Source: Salisediminibacterium beveridgei (GTDB taxonomy: Bacteria > Bacillota > Bacilli > Bacillales > Salisediminibacteriaceae). From it: a stretch of 64,000 nt of DNA. Below, in pieces: positions 1 to 8,644 of the stretch. Below the pieces are notes generated by a model. The model did no database searches and was not told the DNA's origin. It saw only the letters and a list, made by a program, of their open reading frames with translations. Numbering within the stretch: position 1 is the first letter of the stretch; every line of letters starts with the position of its first letter. The translations under genes and the position numbers were made by a program. The stretch is from assembly GCF_001721685.1 (NCBI RefSeq), contig NZ_CP012502.1, forward strand, positions 806,001 to 870,000, read 5' to 3'.

Positions 1-153
1 TTCGAAACAAAAGGACCCAAATTGATAAAACGATTGCCTGATGATGTCAGAGACCTGCATGATTACAGTTTCATCATGAAAGACCGGGTGTTGGAACTGA
101 GTGTACAGGAGGTCAGGCGGCGTTTTCTCGGTAAGGGCGCTGAACTGTCTTGA
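1..153 (+). CDS. ytkD: YtkD nucleoside triphosphate (Nudix) hydrolase, C-terminal end only
   Basis: This reading frame is open from the first base and stops at 151-153, giving the last 50 residues of a protein whose start lies outside the window. From memory it aligns well with the end of B. subtilis YtkD, an 8-oxo-dGTP/RNA-cap type Nudix hydrolase: both share FETKGP near the start of the segment and SFIMKD about 20 residues later. The Nudix box itself is not in the window. The stop overlaps the TTG start of the following hydrolase gene, and ytkD next to ytmA matches my memory of the B. subtilis neighbourhood. The identification rests on about 50 residues plus context. Confidence 0.75.
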   Translation, partial: FETKGPKLIKRLPDDVRDLHDYSFIMKDRVLELSVQEVRRRFLGKGAELS

Positions 154-938
154 ACCGGCTGGTCGATGATCAGACGCTTGGCTATCCTTCTCAGCTGTTT
201 CATGTCAGTGAAGTCACTTACCGTTCAGGTGAACTGCTCGTAAAAGGGATGCGGGTCGTACCGGATGGATCGCTACGAAACGGCAGTGCCATTCTTTACC
301 TGCGGGGTGGTTACCGCCAAGTGGGAATGGTCAGGATGGCCCGAATGATCCAATATGCATCTCTCGGGTTTATCGTTTTTGCACCCTATTACCGCGGAAA
401 TGCCGGTGGAGAGGGTGTTGATGAATTCGGCGGTGCAGATCTGGAGGATGCCTACAGTGGTTTTGACCTGCTCCAGGAAGATCGCAGAGTCGATCCTGAT
501 CGCATCCATGTTGTGGGATTTTCCAGGGGCGGTGTCATGGCTGCACCGACAGCTGTGAACAGGCCTGTCGCATCTCTTACTTCCTGGGGAGCGGTATCAA
601 ACTGTTTTCGAATGTACGATGAACGAAAAGACATGGGGAGACTGCTCAGAAGAACATTTCAAGGGCCGCCGGAGCAGGCGAGGCGGACGTACCAGATAAG
701 ATCTCCTTTGAATATGGCTCATCTGATCCAGGCGCCGGTTCAAATTGTCCATGCAACTGAAGATGTTCATGTACCTGTCGTGCATGCATTGGAATGGCAC
801 CGTGCGTTAACTGTTTCCGGTGTTCCTGTGACTTTGAGTCTGATCAGAAATCAGGGACATCGCATGACACCAAAACTTCAATACGAATGGACGAAACGAA
901 TCTGCGAATGGATGAAACAGCAGGAAAAAGGCAGCTGA
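150..938 (+). CDS. ytmA: YtmA-like alpha/beta hydrolase (prolyl-oligopeptidase type fold)
   Basis: A 262-residue cytoplasmic alpha/beta hydrolase. The nucleophile elbow GFSRGG puts the catalytic serine at about residue 125; Asp205 (HATED) and His237 (QGHR) complete a plausible triad. LRGGYRQVGM and APYYRGN match conserved stretches of B. subtilis YtmA. The substrate is unknown; peptidase or esterase activity would be a guess. The TTG start overlaps the ytkD stop, which suggests translational coupling, although the upstream ribosome binding site (aaggg near 132) is weak. No signal peptide or membrane segment is visible. Confidence 0.8.
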   Translation: MNRLVDDQTLGYPSQLFHVSEVTYRSGELLVKGMRVVPDGSLRNGSAILYLRGGYRQVGMVRMARMIQYASLGFIVFAPYYRGNAGGEGVDEFGGADLEDAYSGFDLLQEDRRVDPDRIHVVGFSRGGVMAAPTAVNRPVASLTSWGAVSNCFRMYDERKDMGRLLRRTFQGPPEQARRTYQIRSPLNMAHLIQAPVQIVHATEDVHVPVVHALEWHRALTVSGVPVTLSLIRNQGHRMTPKLQYEWTKRICEWMKQQEKGS

Positions 939-1034
939 ATAAGAACTCGAAGCAGTTCAGGTATGGAGTGAAAACGTCAAAAAACTGATATGTCAGTACT
1001 TTATTAATTCGTGAAGAAGCGGGGATTTAATTGC

Positions 1035-1667
1035 ATGGACAGTATTATTTTCGATTTGGATGGAACGTTATGGGATTCAAGCGTATCGGTTGCGAAAGCC
1101 TGGAATAAAGTCATTCAACAATTCGAAGAATTGAATGAAATAACGGCGGACGATTTGAAGGCAGCAATGGGGCTTCAAGCCGATGATTTTAGTCGAAAAC
1201 TGCTTCCTGCTATACATGATGAGTTTCGCAACGAAGTTTTACAAAAATGTTTTGTGATGGAAAACCAATACTTAGCGAGCCATGGCGGTCAGTTGTATAA
1301 AAATGTGAATGAGATGCTGGCCGGTTTATCAAAAGATTATCAGTTGTTTATCGTCAGTAATTGCCAAGAAGGTTACATTGAGGCGTTCTTTACGTATCAT
1401 CAAGTAGGCGGCTATTTTTTGGATTTTGAAAACTCAGGAAGAACTGGCTTATCTAAAGGAGAAAACATTAAGATCTTAATGGAACGAAATCATATAACAA
1501 ATGCGATCTATGTAGGGGATACAGATGGCGACAGAAAGGCTGCACAATACGCAGAGATTCCATTTGTTTATGCCAAGTATGGCTTTGGAGAAGTAGCGCA
1601 ATATCATTATTTTATTGATCGGCTGGAAGATTTAATCGATCTATTGCCAAATGGCTTGAAACCGTAG
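1035..1667 (+). CDS. HAD-superfamily hydrolase (phosphoglycolate-phosphatase-like)
   Basis: A 210-residue HAD phosphatase with all four motifs: DLDGT with Asp7 and Asp9, Ser108 in IVSN, Lys141, and GDTDGD around residues 161-166. A helical cap lies between motifs I and II. The ATG at 1035 is preferred over the GTG at 1011 because gcgggg lies just upstream of it and homologous HAD proteins begin a few residues before motif I. The substrate cannot be read from sequence. The gene looks more AT-rich than its neighbours and is followed by its own perfect hairpin terminator. As I recall, it is absent between ytmA and pckA in B. subtilis, so it may be an insertion. Confidence 0.8.
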   Translation: MDSIIFDLDGTLWDSSVSVAKAWNKVIQQFEELNEITADDLKAAMGLQADDFSRKLLPAIHDEFRNEVLQKCFVMENQYLASHGGQLYKNVNEMLAGLSKDYQLFIVSNCQEGYIEAFFTYHQVGGYFLDFENSGRTGLSKGENIKILMERNHITNAIYVGDTDGDRKAAQYAEIPFVYAKYGFGEVAQYHYFIDRLEDLIDLLPNGLKP

Positions 1668-1698
1668 ACCTGTTAAACGTATTAAGGCGATATATCAA

Positions 1699-1737
1699 AA
1701 GTACGCCTGGATTTCAATATCCAGGCGTACTTGTTTT
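1699..1737 (+). terminator. Rho-independent terminator of the HAD gene
   Basis: A perfect 14-bp stem (1699-1712 with 1719-1732) closes a 6-nt loop and is followed by gtttt. It lies 32 bp after the HAD stop. pckA converges from the other side about 160 bp away, and the 1738-1894 interval holds no recognised gene. Confidence 0.85.
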
Positions 1738-1894
1738 CTATAGCGATCGTCAGCGTGATCACAATACGGCTGTGTAATTTTAATCACCGATGTGTTCTTA
1801 ACTTCCTTTTATCATCACTAGGCAAGAAGACTCCATCTGATTCGCGATACGGGCATCAGCCCAGCGATTCAGGTGGAGATGAATTGCCTTCTGA

Positions 1895-3478
1895 TTACTG
1901 TATCGGACCTCCACGTAAGATATCTTCTGGCATTGTGCCAAATCGGTTGAAATTATCTTTGAACGAAGCAGCTAACGCTTCCGCCTGCCGGTCATATTCC
2001 GCGCCATTTGCCCAGGTGCTCCGTGGTTCGAGCAGATCGTCAGGAACGCCAGGGCAGCGGGTAGGCATCCGGAGACCGAAAAACGGCTCTTCGGCCATCT
2101 CCACATTGTTGAAATCCCCGTTCAGTGCTGCACGGATCATGGCCCGTGTATACGTTAAGTTCATTCTTTGCCCTGTCCCGTAACCGCCTCCTGTCCAACC
2201 GGTATTGATTAAATAGACCTCTGCGTCATGTTCGATCAGCTTTTGACCCAGCATCTCTGCATAGACAGAGGCATTCAATGGCAGAAATGGTGCACCGAAG
2301 CAGGTGGAAAAGGTCGGCTGAGGTTCAGTAATGCCCCGTTCGGTTCCGGCAAGTTTACTTGTGTACCCCGTCAGGAAATGATACATGGCCTGTGCTGGTG
2401 TCAGTTTACTGACAGGGGGCAAGACCCCGGAGGCATCAGCAGTCAGAAAAAAGAGTGTCGAAGGATGACCGGCGACGCCGGATTCCTGACAGTTATGAAT
2501 ATGATCGATCGGGTAAGCTGCGCGTGTATTTTCCGTGAGTGTAGCACTGTTATAATCAGGCTGGCGCGACTGATCGTCGATCAGGACATTTTCGAGAACA
2601 GAACCGAAGCGGATGGCATCGAAAATCGCAGGTTCTTTTTCCTTCGACAGTGCGATCGTCTTTGCATAACAGCCGCCCTCAATATTAAAGATCCCGCGGT
2701 TGCTCCATCCATGTTCGTCATCACCAATCAATAAGCGCTCAGGGTCTGCAGAGAGCGTGGTTTTTCCGGTGCCGGATAATCCGAAAAAGAGCGCCGTGTC
2801 TCCTTCAATGCCAACATTGGCACTGCAGTGCATCGGCAGAACATTTTTTTGAGGCAGGAAATAGTTCATAATGGAAAAAATCGATTTTTTCATTTCACCT
2901 GCATACGCAGTCCCGCCGATCAGGACGGTTTTTCGTTCAAAGGAGATCATGACAAATGCTTCGGAGTTGGTCCCGTCGGTTTCGGGATGGGCTTTAAAAG
3001 AAGGTGCAGAAATGATCGTGAATTCAGGATGCTGTAAATCACTGTCTCCGGTTTCAGGACGAAGAAACAACTGTCGGACAAATAAATTATGCCAGGCAAG
3101 TTCATTGATGACTCTGATGGGAAGTTCAAAAGCTTGATCTGCTCCGGCAACGCAGTGACGCGTAAATAATTCTTCTTTTTCTTCGAGATGCTTCATCACT
3201 TTTTCATAGAGGCGGTCAAAGATTTCAGGTTGAATCGGTTGATTGACATCATTCCAGTCGATCTTCTGACGCGTTTCGGGTTCGTCAACAATGAAACGAT
3301 CCTTTGGTGAACGGCCGGTATAGACACCCGTGGTTGCAAGGAATGCCCCGCTGTTTGTCAACAAACCTTCTTCTCGATACAGTGAACGCTCGATGAGTTG
3401 TGGAACAGACAAGTCCTTTGCCACCGTGTCTTTCATCAACAGTTGTCGCAGAGATGTTTCAAAATGAATCATACTCAT
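1895..3478 (-). CDS. pckA: Phosphoenolpyruvate carboxykinase (ATP)
   Basis: A 527-residue cytosolic enzyme that converts oxaloacetate plus ATP to phosphoenolpyruvate, the entry step of gluconeogenesis. The P-loop GLSGTGKTT sits near residue 235, the metal-binding GDDEHGWS follows, TGRSPKD is near residue 55, and TGWTGG occurs near the C-terminus. Length and sequence match B. subtilis PckA closely. The start is chosen at the ATG at 3478 because the gaaaggg ribosome binding site is 9 nt upstream; an in-frame ATG at 3484 is too close to it and one at 3472 is also possible. It stands back to back with metK, as in B. subtilis. The minus-strand upstream region contains a TATACT box near 3535 that may be its -10, without a convincing -35. 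Confidence 0.97.
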   Translation of the reverse strand: MSMIHFETSLRQLLMKDTVAKDLSVPQLIERSLYREEGLLTNSGAFLATTGVYTGRSPKDRFIVDEPETRQKIDWNDVNQPIQPEIFDRLYEKVMKHLEEKEELFTRHCVAGADQAFELPIRVINELAWHNLFVRQLFLRPETGDSDLQHPEFTIISAPSFKAHPETDGTNSEAFVMISFERKTVLIGGTAYAGEMKKSIFSIMNYFLPQKNVLPMHCSANVGIEGDTALFFGLSGTGKTTLSADPERLLIGDDEHGWSNRGIFNIEGGCYAKTIALSKEKEPAIFDAIRFGSVLENVLIDDQSRQPDYNSATLTENTRAAYPIDHIHNCQESGVAGHPSTLFFLTADASGVLPPVSKLTPAQAMYHFLTGYTSKLAGTERGITEPQPTFSTCFGAPFLPLNASVYAEMLGQKLIEHDAEVYLINTGWTGGGYGTGQRMNLTYTRAMIRAALNGDFNNVEMAEEPFFGLRMPTRCPGVPDDLLEPRSTWANGAEYDRQAEALAASFKDNFNRFGTMPEDILRGGPIQ

Positions 3479-3675
3479 AGCCATGCACCCTTTCCATAGT
3501 ATGCTATAACAGATGGACTGTTTTCGTTAAATAGTATAACACATTTAATTAAAAGTGACATACTAATAGATGGATTTTCTGTTTACTTTATTGTAAAACA
3601 TTGCGTGAATAGAATCACAATATTCTGATAAGATTCACAGAAATGCCTTAACGTGATGCTGGAGATGGCTTCAGG

Positions 3676-3704
3676 TTGACAAATTGGCAAGAATGACGTA
3701 ACCT
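3676..3704 (+). promoter_or_regulatory. Sigma-A-type promoter of metK
   Basis: TTGACA at 3676-3681 and TAACCT at 3699-3704 are separated by 17 bp. Transcription would begin just before the SAM riboswitch aptamer, as expected. Confidence 0.7.
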
Positions 3705-3717
3705 AAATCGAGAACGG

Positions 3718-3884
3718 ATACTCTTATCCCGAGTTGGCGGAGGGACAGGCCCGAAGAAGCCCAGCAACCATCACCAGTGACAAGGTGAACGGTGCTAACC
3801 TGCAAGGTGAACCCACCTTGAACGATAAGAGGTAAAAGGCTGACTTGAACGACCTTTTCCTCATTTTGGGGAAGGGTCTTTTTT
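3718..3884 (+). ncRNA. SAM-I (S-box) riboswitch with terminator, upstream of metK
   Basis: The conserved S-box elements are all visible: P1 arms CTCTTATC (3721-3728) and GATAAGAG (3824-3831) pair perfectly, the GGCGGAGGGA-type core with GACAGGC lies at 3736-3750, and GCCCAGCAACC is at 3759-3769. The aptamer spans about 3718-3834. A terminator hairpin follows (arms 3851-3860 and 3869-3878, loop between, then a T run to 3884). By family knowledge, S-adenosylmethionine binding stabilises the aptamer and lets the terminator form, repressing metK when SAM is plentiful. Confidence 0.95.
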
Positions 3885-3897
3885 ATACTTTAATGAT

Positions 3898-3972
3898 GTT
3901 TAACTTTGTTGAAGGATTAAAGTATAAGTGCAACTAAGGCTTTCGCCACTGACTTGGTGATCAGCCGAGGTT
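3898..3972 (+). repeat. Intergenic repeat copy A (in the metK leader)
   Basis: The core at 3898-3948 aligns without gaps to cores at 5408-5458 (40 of 51 identical) and 50405-50455 (45 of 51 identical), counted by eye. It contains AAGGATT, AAGTATAA and a GGCTTTCGCCA arm that can fold back imperfectly on downstream TGGTGATCAGCC. It lies after the riboswitch terminator and before the metK ribosome binding site, so read-through mRNA carries it. A separate perfect 10-bp inverted repeat (atactttaat / attaaagtat) overlaps its 5' part. Confidence 0.65.
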
Positions 3973-4069
3973 TCTCTATTTCTTTTCTGCCGGTACTACC
4001 ATGGCGGGAATGAGGTCCGTACTGAAAAAATGACAGGCTGCAGCCTGATTATTCGAGGAGGTTAATCCA

Positions 4070-5284
4070 TTGAGAGAACGTACAAGATTATTTACTTCAG
4101 AATCAGTTACCGAAGGGCATCCGGATAAAATTTGCGATCAGATCTCCGATGCCATTCTCGATGAAATTATTAAGCATGACCCGAATGCACGGGTTGCCTG
4201 TGAAACAACGGTGAATACCGGTCTGGTACTGGTTGCCGGTGAAATTTCCACAAGCACGTATGTGGATATTCCGAAAACAGTTCGCGAAACGTTAACTGGA
4301 ATTGGATACACCCGGGCAAAATACGGGTTTGATTCTGAAACCTGTGCTGTACTAACGTCCATTGATGAGCAGTCAGCGGATATCGCCCAGGGCGTTGACA
4401 AGGCCCTTGAAGCGAGAGAAGGTCAGATGACCGATGATGAGATCGAAGCGATCGGTGCCGGAGATCAGGGGTTGATGTTCGGCTATGCGGACAATCAGAC
4501 CGAAGAACTGATGCCGCTTCCGATTTCATTGTCACACAAGCTTGCCAGAAGACTCTCTGAAGTCCGAAAGAACAAGACATTGAAGTATCTTCGACCGGAT
4601 GGAAAAACTCAGGTGACAGTAGAATACGGGGAAAATCATCGGCCGATTCGCATCGATACCGTCGTGATCTCTACGCAACATTCGGATAAAGTGACTTTGG
4701 AAGAGATTAAACACGATGTCTTTGAGCATGTCATCAAGCCTGTCATTCCGGCAGAACTACTGGATGACAAAACAAAGTATTTCATTAATCCGACCGGCCG
4801 CTTTGTTATCGGTGGACCTCAGGGGGATGCGGGACTGACTGGACGTAAGATCATCGTAGATACTTACGGCGGGTACGCCCGTCATGGCGGCGGTGCCTTC
4901 TCCGGTAAGGATGCGACAAAAGTGGACCGTTCCGCAGCGTATGCAGCCCGCTACGTGGCCAAAAATATCGTTGCCGCAGGATTGGCGGAACGGTGCGAAG
5001 TTCAGTTGGCTTATGCGATCGGTGTCGCCCAGCCGGTGTCCATCGCCGTGGATACATTGGGAACAGGGAAAGTGACTGAGGAAATTCTCGTCGAGGTCGT
5101 CCGGAATAACTTTGATCTCAGACCTGCCGGGATTATCAAAATGCTCGACTTGCGCCGGCCGATTTACAAGCAGACAGCCGCATACGGTCACTTTGGACGA
5201 ACAGATATCCATTTGCCTTGGGAAGCGACAGATAAAGCGGAACAGATGAAAAAACAGGCGCTGGAACTGACCGAACAAGCTTAA
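4070..5284 (+). CDS. metK: S-adenosylmethionine synthetase
   Basis: A 404-residue enzyme that makes S-adenosylmethionine from methionine and ATP; it acts as a cytosolic oligomer. GHPDK (residues 16-20), GAGDQG (129-134) and GGGAFSGKD with KVDRSAAY are family signatures. The TTG start has an excellent ribosome binding site, AGGAGG at 4056-4061, 8 nt upstream. Control by the S-box leader 240 bp upstream is clear. A strong terminator at 5351 closes the unit, so it is monocistronic. Confidence 0.98.
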   Translation: MRERTRLFTSESVTEGHPDKICDQISDAILDEIIKHDPNARVACETTVNTGLVLVAGEISTSTYVDIPKTVRETLTGIGYTRAKYGFDSETCAVLTSIDEQSADIAQGVDKALEAREGQMTDDEIEAIGAGDQGLMFGYADNQTEELMPLPISLSHKLARRLSEVRKNKTLKYLRPDGKTQVTVEYGENHRPIRIDTVVISTQHSDKVTLEEIKHDVFEHVIKPVIPAELLDDKTKYFINPTGRFVIGGPQGDAGLTGRKIIVDTYGGYARHGGGAFSGKDATKVDRSAAYAARYVAKNIVAAGLAERCEVQLAYAIGVAQPVSIAVDTLGTGKVTEEILVEVVRNNFDLRPAGIIKMLDLRRPIYKQTAAYGHFGRTDIHLPWEATDKAEQMKKQALELTEQA

Positions 5285-5350
5285 TGACATTGAGGCTAAT
5301 ACTTCAATCCTTCAAAAAACGATACCATTTCATATGAAGGATCAAAAAAA

Positions 5351-5387
5351 GCTGGCATTCTCCGATGAGGAGAGCGCCAGCTTTTTT
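5351..5387 (+). terminator. Terminator after metK
   Basis: GCTGGC and TCTCC arms at 5351-5362 pair with GGAGA and GCCAGC at 5369-5381 around a short loop and a 2-nt internal mismatch, followed by six T residues. The A-rich 5' side means it could also act on the minus strand behind ytoA. Confidence 0.9.
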
Positions 5388-5407
5388 CATTCTTTCCTTA
5401 GAGGCAT

Positions 5408-5492
5408 GTTTACGTTCGCTAAAGGATTGAAGCATAAGTCAAACGATGGCTTTCGCCAGTAAAGCTTGGCGGAAAACCGAGTTTTCGTTAAG
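5408..5492 (+). repeat. Intergenic repeat copy B (between metK and ytoA)
   Basis: The core at 5408-5458 matches copy A at 40 of 51 positions. Here the 3' half makes a clearer hairpin: GGCTTTCGCCA (5448-5458) pairs with TGGCGGAAAACC at 5467-5478 with a few mismatches. It sits between the 3' ends of convergent metK and ytoA. A partial inverted match (GAAGGATTGAAGTATT read on the minus strand) lies at about 5300-5316, on the other side of the metK terminator. Confidence 0.6.
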
Positions 5493-5522
5493 GTCCTTGG
5501 TTTACAGGATGGACGTGCGGAT

Positions 5523-6041
5523 TTACTCTTTTTGCATGCGTTTGTATTCCCGGCCCTTTTCGATATAGCTCTCCCGGATCCTGGACATCTCTTCTCGGTC
5601 TTTGTCGGTTAAATCACGAACCACTTTTGCAGGACGGCCAAGTGCCAACGTATTTGCAGGGATGGTTTTTCCCGGAGGAACCAGACTGCCGGCACCAAGG
5701 AAGGCGCCTTCACCGATTGTTGCTCCGTCAAGAACAGTCGATCCCATCCCGATCAGTGCGTTCGTTTCCACTGTGCAGCTGTGCAGCAGGCACTGGTGGC
5801 CGACTGTGACCCCTTTTTTGAGGTGGAGGGGAAGAGGTGCACTCTGATGAAGGGTGGAGTTATCCTGAATATTCACTCCTTCTTCGATAACTGTAGGGGC
5901 TACGTCCCCCCGGATAACGGTATTAAACCAGATACTCACATCTTTGGCGACCTGAATATCGCCGGTCAGGACGACGCCTTCTGCGATGTAGGCAGTTGGA
6001 TCAATGTCCGGCGTCACCCCTTTATATGGATACATGATCAT
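5523..6041 (-). CDS. ytoA: Gamma-class carbonic anhydrase-like protein YtoA
   Basis: A 172-residue left-handed beta-helix protein of hexapeptide repeats (turns such as VVLTGDI, VSIWFN, VTVGHQ, ALIGMG). His65, His82 and His87 are placed like the zinc ligands of gamma-carbonic anhydrases. B. subtilis YtoA is the closest match by memory. True carbonic anhydrase activity is not certain, since many family members are inactive or have other roles. The ATG at 6041 is chosen because gaaagga is 8 nt upstream; an upstream in-frame extension lacks one. It is a single minus-strand gene convergent with metK. Confidence 0.88.
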   Translation of the reverse strand: MIMYPYKGVTPDIDPTAYIAEGVVLTGDIQVAKDVSIWFNTVIRGDVAPTVIEEGVNIQDNSTLHQSAPLPLHLKKGVTVGHQCLLHSCTVETNALIGMGSTVLDGATIGEGAFLGAGSLVPPGKTIPANTLALGRPAKVVRDLTDKDREEMSRIRESYIEKGREYKRMQKE

Positions 6042-6165
6042 TTGAGTCATCCTTTCGTATGTTGATATCTGTATTCTAACACAGATCAAACAGGGGATCA
6101 GTTGACGAAATGTGTTATGTTGAGCGAAGATAAGAAGAGTACATAAAATAAAGGATGGCGATCAT

Positions 6166-6999
6166 ATGATTGTGAAATATGAATCTGGGCAGTCAGAACC
6201 AATTGGCACTGTGGTGGTTGTTCACGGTGCAGGAGAGCACCACAGAAGGTATGACTGGTTAATCAAGCAACTGAACATGGAAGGGTACCATGTAGTAACA
6301 GGCGATCTGCCCGGTCAGGGTCAAACCGAGGGGAAACGTGGACATATCCTGTCATTTGATCAATATATTGAACGGATTACATCCTGGCTGATTGCTGCAG
6401 AAGCTGATCAGTTACCGGTCGTTCTCTTCGGACACAGCATGGGTGGACTGGCATCTATCCGGACCGTAACGCAGATTGATGAACGCTTGCTTCCGGATAT
6501 GATGGTGCTGTCATCTCCTTGCCTCGGGTTAGTAAACAAGACGAGCAAACGTAAGAATTTAATGGCAAAGATGATTCATCCATTGAAGCCTGATCTGTAC
6601 GTAAAGTCGACTGTGAGAGACGGGACAGGAACAAGAAATCAGGACGTGAAAAACCGCTATGCCACAGATCCGCTTCGTACAAAAACGATTACGCTCAGGT
6701 GGTACATGGAATTATTGAAGGCGATGAATCAGGCTTTCGATGACGTGGATCATTTTCCGGACGTGCCGCTCATGATTACACAGGGCGGAGATGATCTCAT
6801 CGTTGATAAAGAAGCGGTGTTCCGCTGGTTCAATGCCCTGAATATCAGAGATAAAAGTTATAAGGAATGGGCTGGCCTCTATCATGAAGTGATCAATGAA
6901 CCGGAGCGAAACGAGGTATTTCTTCATATGATCGGGTACATGTCGGTGACACGATCTTTGCAAGAACAAAAGCAGCAAAAAGGACATACTGTCCGATGA
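6166..6999 (+). CDS. ytpA: YtpA lysophospholipase-like alpha/beta hydrolase
   Basis: A 277-residue hydrolase of the monoglyceride lipase/lysophospholipase family. HGAGEHHRRYDW near residue 20, GHSMGG with Ser91, an Asp in QGGDDLIVD and a His in GLYHEV near residue 242 form the expected catalytic layout. B. subtilis YtpA acts on membrane phospholipid and is linked to bacilysocin production; transferring that here is inference. There is no signal peptide. It shares a 4-bp ATGA overlap with ytpB, so the two are co-translated. An upstream TTGAGC (6120) and TAAAAT (6144) pair 18 bp apart is a possible promoter. Confidence 0.88.
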   Translation: MIVKYESGQSEPIGTVVVVHGAGEHHRRYDWLIKQLNMEGYHVVTGDLPGQGQTEGKRGHILSFDQYIERITSWLIAAEADQLPVVLFGHSMGGLASIRTVTQIDERLLPDMMVLSSPCLGLVNKTSKRKNLMAKMIHPLKPDLYVKSTVRDGTGTRNQDVKNRYATDPLRTKTITLRWYMELLKAMNQAFDDVDHFPDVPLMITQGGDDLIVDKEAVFRWFNALNIRDKSYKEWAGLYHEVINEPERNEVFLHMIGYMSVTRSLQEQKQQKGHTVR

Positions 7000-8069
7000 G
7001 AGCGCCGAAGCACGCACTGCCACTGATGGCTGACGTCTATCGACAGGTGATTCCGAGGGTCCATCAAGAGCTTGCCATCTGGAAACGAAAAGCAGACGAT
7101 ATACCGGATGAGGAGCTTCGAAGTCAGGCACAGCTGAGTATCCGGCATAAAACATTCCACTGTGAAGGCGGGTCGATTTTGGGTCTTCTCTCCGGTCATC
7201 ACTCGAAAGAAGTGATCCGCTTTATCGTGGCGTATCAGACGATCAGCGATTACCTGGATAACCTTTGTGATCGAAGTGTCTCCCTTGATCCAAACGATTT
7301 CCACCATCTGCATCAGGCGATGCTGGATGTATTTGAACCAGAAAAAGAACAGAGTGATTATTATGCGTGCCGGGATCACACCGGGGACAAGAACTATTTA
7401 AAGGATCTGGTGACGGTTTGCCGGGAGGAGCTGGTTGCTTTGCCTTCCTTTCAGATCATTCAGCCACATTTACAGGATCTGGCTAAACGGTACACCGAGC
7501 TGCAGGTTCACAAACACGTCACTCCTGGGGAACGTGAAGAAAGACTGATTGGGTGGTTTGAGAGTACTGCGGGGCCATTGCGAGACGAGATGAGCTGGTA
7601 TGAATATGCGGCATCTTCCGGATCAACGCTGGGCATTTTTTCGCTTGTGGCTTATGCAGCGAAAGATCCAAGGATGACCAGGAGTAAGGCAAAAAGGGTG
7701 TATGAAGGTTATTTTCCTTGGGTGCAGGGACTCCATATTCTGATGGATTATTTCATTGATCAGAAAGAAGATCACGAGGAAGGGGATTTGAATTTTTGCA
7801 CATACTATGAATCTGATGAGGAGATGCTTCGTCGGATTGGTTACTTCTTTAAACGTGCAAAGAGGGCGATCCGATCCCTACCTGATCACCGCTTTCACCG
7901 TATGATTACAAGCGGTCTTCTTGCAATTTATCTGGCTGATGAAAAAGTCAGTCAGCATCCGCTGCTTCGAAGACAGCAATTTGCGCTTTTTCGTTTTGGT
8001 GGATTGGAATCCATGTTTTTCTATATGAATGGCCGGATCTTCAGAAGATCCGGCCAAAAGACAGATTAA
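6996..8069 (+). CDS. ytpB: YtpB tetraprenyl-beta-curcumene synthase
   Basis: A 357-residue terpene synthase that in B. subtilis converts heptaprenyl diphosphate to tetraprenyl-beta-curcumene, the first committed step of the C35 sesquarterpenes. The Asp-rich element DYLDNLCDR (residues 85-93) lies in a run of helices and probably binds magnesium and diphosphate. It overlaps ytpA by 4 bp. Its stop codon overlaps that of convergent mnmM, and an 11-bp perfect palindrome (8031-8055) sits in its last codons. The second-step cyclase (sqhC type) is not in this window. Confidence 0.88.
   Translation: MRAPKHALPLMADVYRQVIPRVHQELAIWKRKADDIPDEELRSQAQLSIRHKTFHCEGGSILGLLSGHHSKEVIRFIVAYQTISDYLDNLCDRSVSLDPNDFHHLHQAMLDVFEPEKEQSDYYACRDHTGDKNYLKDLVTVCREELVALPSFQIIQPHLQDLAKRYTELQVHKHVTPGEREERLIGWFESTAGPLRDEMSWYEYAASSGSTLGIFSLVAYAAKDPRMTRSKAKRVYEGYFPWVQGLHILMDYFIDQKEDHEEGDLNFCTYYESDEEMLRRIGYFFKRAKRAIRSLPDHRFHRMITSGLLAIYLADEKVSQHPLLRRQQFALFRFGGLESMFFYMNGRIFRRSGQKTD
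8031..8055. other. Perfect hairpin inside the 3' coding end of ytpB
   Basis: GGCCGGATCTT (8031-8041) and AAGATCCGGCC (8045-8055) form a GC-rich 11-bp stem with a 3-nt loop. It encodes part of the last residues of YtpB and lies about 10 bp from the overlapping stops of two convergent genes. Neither strand has a T run after it, so it is not a standard intrinsic terminator, but it could pause or protect the 3' ends. Confidence 0.6.
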
Positions 8070-8644
8070 CTCAGGTTCCGTTTTTTCTCTAAAGCGATGA
8101 TGAACGGCGGGTGATTGATCTGATTTGTGAAGCCGTACTCCAATACATGCCAGCTGGATTGGGGAAGCCTTTGGGTGAAATGACGTAACGCATCCCGTTC
8201 GTTTGCACCTCCCGGATGGCCGTGATAAACGACGAGAACGATGATGCCGCCCTTGGTGAGCCTTTTCATTAAGGCTTTCAGGGCGGTTAACGTCGTGTCG
8301 GGCAGGGTGATGACCGATTTATCAGCACCAGGGAGATAACCGAGGTTAAAGACGGCGCCTTGAACGGATTTGGCAACGGGCAGGTAGTCCGGAATGGTTT
8401 CGTGTCCATCCTGAATCAAACGGACGTGGTCGAGCGTGCCTGCTTCTTGTAAGCGGACGTGTGCAGCCTCGATCGCCTGCTGTTGAATATCGAAACCGTA
8501 CACTTCCCCGGAGGGACCGACGAGCTCAGCTAGAAATGCAGTATCATGTCCATTCCCCACGGTTGCATCCACAGCTGTGTCTCCCGCTTTCAAACAAGAG
8601 GACAGCAGCGTGCGTGTGAAAGCGAGGACACCGGGGCTATTCAT
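8066..8644 (-). CDS. mnmM: Class I SAM methyltransferase YtqB/MnmM (tRNA wobble uridine modification)
   Basis: A 192-residue Rossmann methyltransferase. VDATVGNGHDTAFLA is the SAM-binding motif I near residue 27, and FNLGYLPG is motif IV. The family (formerly YtqB, putative rRNA methylase) was recently assigned as MnmM, which methylates nm5s2U34 to mnm5s2U34 in tRNA; I rely on memory for that. The ATG at 8644 has AAGGAAG 8 nt upstream and overlaps the 3' end of ytqA by 8 bp, so both form one minus-strand operon. Confidence 0.85.
   Translation of the reverse strand: MNSPGVLAFTRTLLSSCLKAGDTAVDATVGNGHDTAFLAELVGPSGEVYGFDIQQQAIEAAHVRLQEAGTLDHVRLIQDGHETIPDYLPVAKSVQGAVFNLGYLPGADKSVITLPDTTLTALKALMKRLTKGGIIVLVVYHGHPGGANERDALRHFTQRLPQSSWHVLEYGFTNQINHPPFIIALEKKRNLS

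Noticed and set aside
1731-2183. Open frame on the plus strand opposite the 3' end of pckA
   Set aside because: It is antisense to the conserved pckA coding sequence, has no ribosome binding site and a random composition.
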